NCBI RefSeq assembly: GCF_900163695.1
Contig: NZ_FUIC01000003.1
Location: 96,751 to 160,750 of the forward strand
Source of the DNA: Gulosibacter sp. 10
GTDB taxonomy: Bacteria > Actinomycetota > Actinomycetes > Actinomycetales > Microbacteriaceae
Length of the DNA: 64,000 nt
Direction of reading: 5' to 3'
Within the stretch, counting starts at the first letter, position 1. The number at the start of each line of letters is the position of its first letter. Shown here piece after piece: positions 60,727 through 64,000 of the stretch. Position numbers and translations under genes: made by a program. The notes below the pieces were generated by a model. That model searched no databases, was not told the DNA's origin, and saw only the letters and a program-made list of their open reading frames with translations.

Positions 60727-62661
60727 ATGCATCACATGCAGTTCCACCACCACGGCTACGTGTCCGGCGAGCCGCGCATCCAGGAGGCGGCGGGCATCGG
60801 CCTGAACCGGCCCGAGGAGCTCCCGGCCCAGATGGACGTCCTCATCGTCGGCACGGGACCGGCGGGCATGGTGGCGGCTGCGCAGCTGGCGCAGTACCCC
60901 GATGTGCACACGCGCATCATCGAGCGCCGGCCGGGCCGGCTCGTGCTGGGCCAGGCGGACGGCATCCAGGCGCGCTCGGTCGAGACCTTCCAGTGCTTCG
61001 GGTTCGCCGAGCGGATCATCAACGAGGCGTACCGCATCACCGAGACGGCCTTCTGGAATCCCGACCCGGAGCATCCCGGGCACATCGTCCGGACGGGCCG
61101 CACGAGCGACGACGCGCACGGCATCAGCGAGTTCCCGCACCTCATCGTGAATCAGGCGCGCGTGCTCGACTACTTCGCGGAGTTCGCCCGCCGGAGCCCC
61201 GCCCGGACCGTCCCGGACTACGGCTACGAGTTCGTGACGCTCGAGGTGCAGCAGGACGAGGAGTATCCGGTGCTCGTGACGCTCCGCCGCACCGAGGGCG
61301 AGGCCGAGGGCGAGGAGTTCACCGTCCGAGCGAAGTACGTCTTCGGCGGCGACGGCGCGGCGAGCCGCGTGCGCAAGGCGATCGGCCGCAGGCTCGAGGG
61401 CGACTCCGCGAACCACGCGTGGGGCGTCATGGATGTGCTCTCGGAGACCGACTTCCCCGATATCCGGACGAAGTGCATCATCCACTCCGATGCGGGCAGC
61501 ATCCTCCACATCCCGCGCGAGGGCGGGTTCCTCACGCGCATCTACGTCGACCTCGGCGAGGTTCCGGAGGGCGGCAGCAAGGCGATCCGCGCGACGCCCT
61601 TCGAGGACGTCGTGAAGAAGCTCAACGAGATCATCCACCCTTACACCCTCGAGGTGAAGGACGTGCCGTGGCACAGCATCTACGAGGTGGGGCACCGCGT
61701 CACCGACAAGTTCGACGACGTGCCGGTCGAGGAGACCGGCAGCCGCATCCCGCGGGTGTTCATCGGCGGCGACGCCTGCCACACCCACAGCGCCAAGGCG
61801 GGGCAGGGCATGAACGTGTCGATGCAGGACGGCTGGAACATCGCCTGGAAGCTCGGCCAGGTGCTCTCCGGCCGCGCAGCCGAGTCGCTGCTCGACACCT
61901 ACTCCGCCGAGCGCCAGAGCGTGGCCGTCGACCTCATCAACTTCGACAAGGAGTGGTCGACGCTCATGGCGACGAAGACGGAGCAGTTCTCGAAGCCCCA
62001 TGAGATCGAGGAGTTCTACGTGAAGACCGCCGAGTTCCCGGCTGGCTTCATGACCGAGTACTCGGAGGGGCAGCTGACGGGCGGGACGGAGCACCAGGCG
62101 CTGGCCTCGGGCTATCCGATCGGCAAGCGCTTCAAGGCCGCTCCGGTCATCCGCCGGTGCGACGCCCTGCCGACGCAGCTCGGGCATCAGGCGTTCGCCG
62201 ACGGCAGGTACCGCATCTACGTCTTCGCCGACCGCGAGGCGCCGGGCGCCGATTCCCGCACCGAGCGCCTCGCCGAATGGCTCGGCAGCTCGCCGGAGTC
62301 GCCCATCCTCAAGTTCACGCCCGAGGGCGAGGACTTCGGTGCGCGCTTCGAGGTGGACGTCGTCTACCAGCAGCGCTACACCGAATTCGAGTTCACGGAC
62401 GCCCACCCGACGTTCCGTCCGAAGACCGGCGAATTCGGCGTGCGCGACTACTACCGGGTCTACTCGGCGGGCACGATCACCGACATCAACTTCCCGGAGC
62501 GCGCCGGCGAGGAGCCGGACATCTTCGACCTGCGCGGGATCAGCCGGGACGGCGCGATCGTGATCGTCCGCCCCGACCAGTACGTCGCGAACATCCTGCC
62601 CCTGGATGCTCGCGAGGAGCTCACCGAGTTCTTCGGACGCTCGATGCTGCCGCAGCGGTAG
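60727..62661 (+). CDS. FAD-dependent aromatic monooxygenase (phenol 2-monooxygenase/MobA-like)
   Basis: This 644-residue group A flavin hydroxylase has the FAD loop VLIVGTGPAGMVAAAQLAQY near residue 38, the DG motif FGGDGAASRVRKAIG near 211 and the GD motif FIGGDACHTHSAKAGQGMN near 345. A C-terminal thioredoxin-like domain (IYVFADRE, near 500, to RPDQYVANIL) is typical of phenol hydroxylase and 3-hydroxybenzoate 4-hydroxylase. It should add a hydroxyl group to a phenolic ring using NADPH and oxygen. ATG 60727 has AAGGAGG nine bases upstream. No ring-cleavage genes or dedicated regulator are in the window. Confidence 0.88.
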   Translation: MHHMQFHHHGYVSGEPRIQEAAGIGLNRPEELPAQMDVLIVGTGPAGMVAAAQLAQYPDVHTRIIERRPGRLVLGQADGIQARSVETFQCFGFAERIINEAYRITETAFWNPDPEHPGHIVRTGRTSDDAHGISEFPHLIVNQARVLDYFAEFARRSPARTVPDYGYEFVTLEVQQDEEYPVLVTLRRTEGEAEGEEFTVRAKYVFGGDGAASRVRKAIGRRLEGDSANHAWGVMDVLSETDFPDIRTKCIIHSDAGSILHIPREGGFLTRIYVDLGEVPEGGSKAIRATPFEDVVKKLNEIIHPYTLEVKDVPWHSIYEVGHRVTDKFDDVPVEETGSRIPRVFIGGDACHTHSAKAGQGMNVSMQDGWNIAWKLGQVLSGRAAESLLDTYSAERQSVAVDLINFDKEWSTLMATKTEQFSKPHEIEEFYVKTAEFPAGFMTEYSEGQLTGGTEHQALASGYPIGKRFKAAPVIRRCDALPTQLGHQAFADGRYRIYVFADREAPGADSRTERLAEWLGSSPESPILKFTPEGEDFGARFEVDVVYQQRYTEFEFTDAHPTFRPKTGEFGVRDYYRVYSAGTITDINFPERAGEEPDIFDLRGISRDGAIVIVRPDQYVANILPLDAREELTEFFGRSMLPQR

Positions 62662-62675
62662 TTCGCGCGCCGGCG

Positions 62676-62714
62676 GATCGTGCCCGGGCCCCGGACGGGG
62701 GCCCGGGCACGATC
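62676..62714 (+). terminator. Terminator of the monooxygenase gene
   Basis: GATCGTGCCCGGGCCCC at 62676-62692 pairs perfectly over 17 bp with 62698-62714 around a 5-base loop, 14 bases after the stop codon. Confidence 0.88.
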
Positions 62715-62911
62715 GTCTCCGCGGGTGTGCAGGCGCGAAGACGTCGCGATCACCCGCGGCGCCGAATGCCTCGTCTCCGCGGACGTGCAGGAGTCGTGCA
62801 CATGGCATGCCGGGTGCTCCGGCCCGACCTCCGGCCCGCAATCGACGGCCTTTCCGGCGGGGATCCAGGCCGGAGGGGCCGTCGAGGCGTGTCGGCGCCG
62901 GGCGACGCAAG

Positions 62912-62941
62912 AGGGGCGCGGATCCTGCGATCCGCGCCCCT
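62912..62941 (-). terminator. Terminator of the E2 acyltransferase gene
   Basis: AGGGGCGCGGATC at 62912-62924 pairs perfectly with GATCCGCGCCCCT at 62929-62941 around CTGC. It lies 20 bases beyond the stop of the minus-strand gene. The roughly 195 bases between the two terminators hold no gene. Confidence 0.85.
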
Positions 62942-62961
62942 GCGTGCTCTCGACGTACCGG

Positions 62962-63949
62962 CTAGATGCCGAGGTCGCCCTCGAACGCGCCCTCCTCGAG
63001 GCGCTGCTTGACCTGGCTCAGGTAGCGAGCCGCGTCGGCGCCGTCGATGATGCGGTGGTCGTAGCTCAGCGCGAGGTAGACCATCGAGCGGATCGCCACG
63101 GTCTCCTGGCCGTCCGCGGTCTTCACCACGGCGGGCCGCTTCGCGACGATGCCGGTGCCGAGGATCGCCGACTGCGGCAGGAACACCAGCGGGGTGTCGA
63201 ACAGCGCACCGCGCGAACCGGTGTTCGTCACGGTGAACGTGCCGCCCGCCAGGTCGTCCGGCTTGAGCTTGTTGTCGCGCGAGCGCGTCGCCAGCTCGTC
63301 GATGTTCTTCGCGAGCTCGGCCAGGGACTGCCCGGCGGCGTTCTTGACCACCGGGGTGAGCAGGCCGCGCTCGGTGTCGACCGCCATCGAGACGTTCTCG
63401 ACGTCGGGGTAGACGATGGAGTCGTCCTCGACGTGCGCGTTGATGATCGGGTACGTCTGCAGCGCCTCGACCGCGGCGAGGGTGAAGAAGGGCAGGAAGG
63501 AGAGCTTCGAACCGGTCTTCTCGAGGAACTCCTGCTTCTTCGCCTGGCGCAGGTTCGCGATCTTCGTCACGTCCACCTCGACGATGGTCGTGAGCTGCGC
63601 CGTCTGGTTCATCGACTCGACGGCGCGCGTGGAGACGACCTTGCGCAGGCGGGACATCTTCTGCGTCGTGCCGCGCAGGTCCGAGACCTCGAAGGGCGTC
63701 GGACCGGCGGCCGCGGCGGGTGCCGAGGCGCTCGGCGCGGCCGATGCCGCCGACTTCGCGGCCTCGAGCACGTCCTCCTTGCGGATGCGGCCGCCGACGC
63801 CGGTGCCCGTGATCCGGGTGAGGTCGACGCCGTGCTCCGATGCGAGCTTGCGCACGATCGGGGTCACGTAGCGCGGGTCGCTCTTCGTGGTGGGACGCTG
63901 CGGGGGCTTCGGCGCCGAGGGCGCCTTGGGTGCCGGCGCGGCCGCTGCA
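62962..63949 (-). CDS. sucB: Dihydrolipoamide acyltransferase (E2), C-terminal part
   Basis: This is the E2 core of the pyruvate/2-oxoglutarate dehydrogenase complexes, the expected partner of aceE in this window. Read on the minus strand it has an Ala/Pro linker (APAPKAPSAPKPPQRP), a peripheral-subunit-binding domain RYVTPIVRKLASEHGVDLTR, a second linker and the catalytic domain with FFTLAAVEALQTYPIINAHV and the active-site SYDHRIIDGADAA. GTG 63867 is inside the binding domain and is not the true start. Going upstream the linker runs to a palindrome at 63949-63958, after which the sense changes strand, so no lipoyl domain precedes it in this orientation. Confidence 0.88.
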
Positions 63950-63950
63950 G

Positions 63951-64000
63951 GAGCTCCTCGTCCAGGAGGACGAGACCGTCGAGGTCGGCGCAGTCCTCGC
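63951..64000 (+). CDS. Lipoyl-domain fragment on the opposite strand, cut by window end
   Basis: From 63951 the plus strand reads ELLVQEDETVEVGAVLA, the C-terminal strand pair of an E2 lipoyl domain, in frame to the window edge. It is the kind of sequence expected at the other end of the acyltransferase gene but lies in inverted orientation, directly joined to the linker of that gene. It may be the real start of an inverted segment, or an assembly or cloning join. Confidence 0.6.

Noticed and set aside
60709..62910. 733-codon minus-strand frame opposite the monooxygenase
   Set aside because: The plus-strand flavoprotein has all FAD motifs; the reverse frame has none.
63867..63867. GTG 63867 as the true start of the E2 gene
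   Set aside because: It lies within the peripheral-subunit-binding domain; the linker and domain start continue upstream in frame.

Overview
The window is about 70% GC, with dense operons, GTG/TTG starts, many leaderless-looking starts, and no CRISPR, prophage or insertion sequence that I can see. Gene content and order point to an actinobacterium of the family Microbacteriaceae, probably Leucobacter-like. The main indicators are a fasR-fabD-fabH-acpP-fabF fatty-acid cluster, a homodimeric aceE, a DUF3145 gene, polyphosphate glucokinase beside methionine aminopeptidase and rnpB, and a glnA2-glnE-glnA-RDD-DUF4191 block. The genus is an inference from memory of such genomes, not a database result.

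Layout. 1-6 kb: the end of a 3-methyladenine DNA glycosylase, a dapL-lysA pair for lysine/diaminopimelate metabolism, and an alpha-glucan phosphorylase. 6-15 kb: DUF3145, then the minus-strand fatty-acid initiation/elongation cluster with its activator, then pyruvate dehydrogenase E1, so acetyl-CoA supply and lipid synthesis sit side by side. 15-24 kb: envelope and export genes: an AhpE-like peroxiredoxin, a wall-anchored M28 aminopeptidase, a PAP2 phosphatase, a NarL-type two-component system, and a divergent five-gene ABC exporter cluster with two ATPases.

24-37 kb is the accessory part. A MmyB-type regulator faces a lower-GC cassette: two TIM-barrel sugar isomerase/epimerase-like proteins, an NCS1 permease, an aldo/keto reductase and a PRISE-type enone reductase. 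This looks like an uptake and catabolic route for an unidentified compound. Next come an MFS exporter with a zinc alcohol dehydrogenase, and a second MmyB regulator with an SDR, a cyclophilin-fold protein and another aldo/keto reductase. Three promoters of the second system carry one conserved operator at exactly the same distance from the -10 box. The first regulator's own promoter carries a related site with nearly the same geometry.

37-46 kb: tRNA-Val, a frameshifted DMT exporter divergent from a MocR regulator with a palindromic operator, a sugar ABC importer without its own ATPase, apt, a PH-domain membrane protein, a Nif3-like protein and a zinc-ribbon homologue that has lost most cysteines. 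46-58 kb: rnpB, ppgK, map, panB and the nitrogen block glnA2-glnE-glnA. 58-64 kb: DUF4191, a membrane pseudokinase, a phenol-hydroxylase-like flavoprotein, and the catalytic half of a dihydrolipoamide acyltransferase. The coding sense of that last gene flips at a 10-bp palindrome near 63,950, beyond which the plus strand reads as a lipoyl domain.
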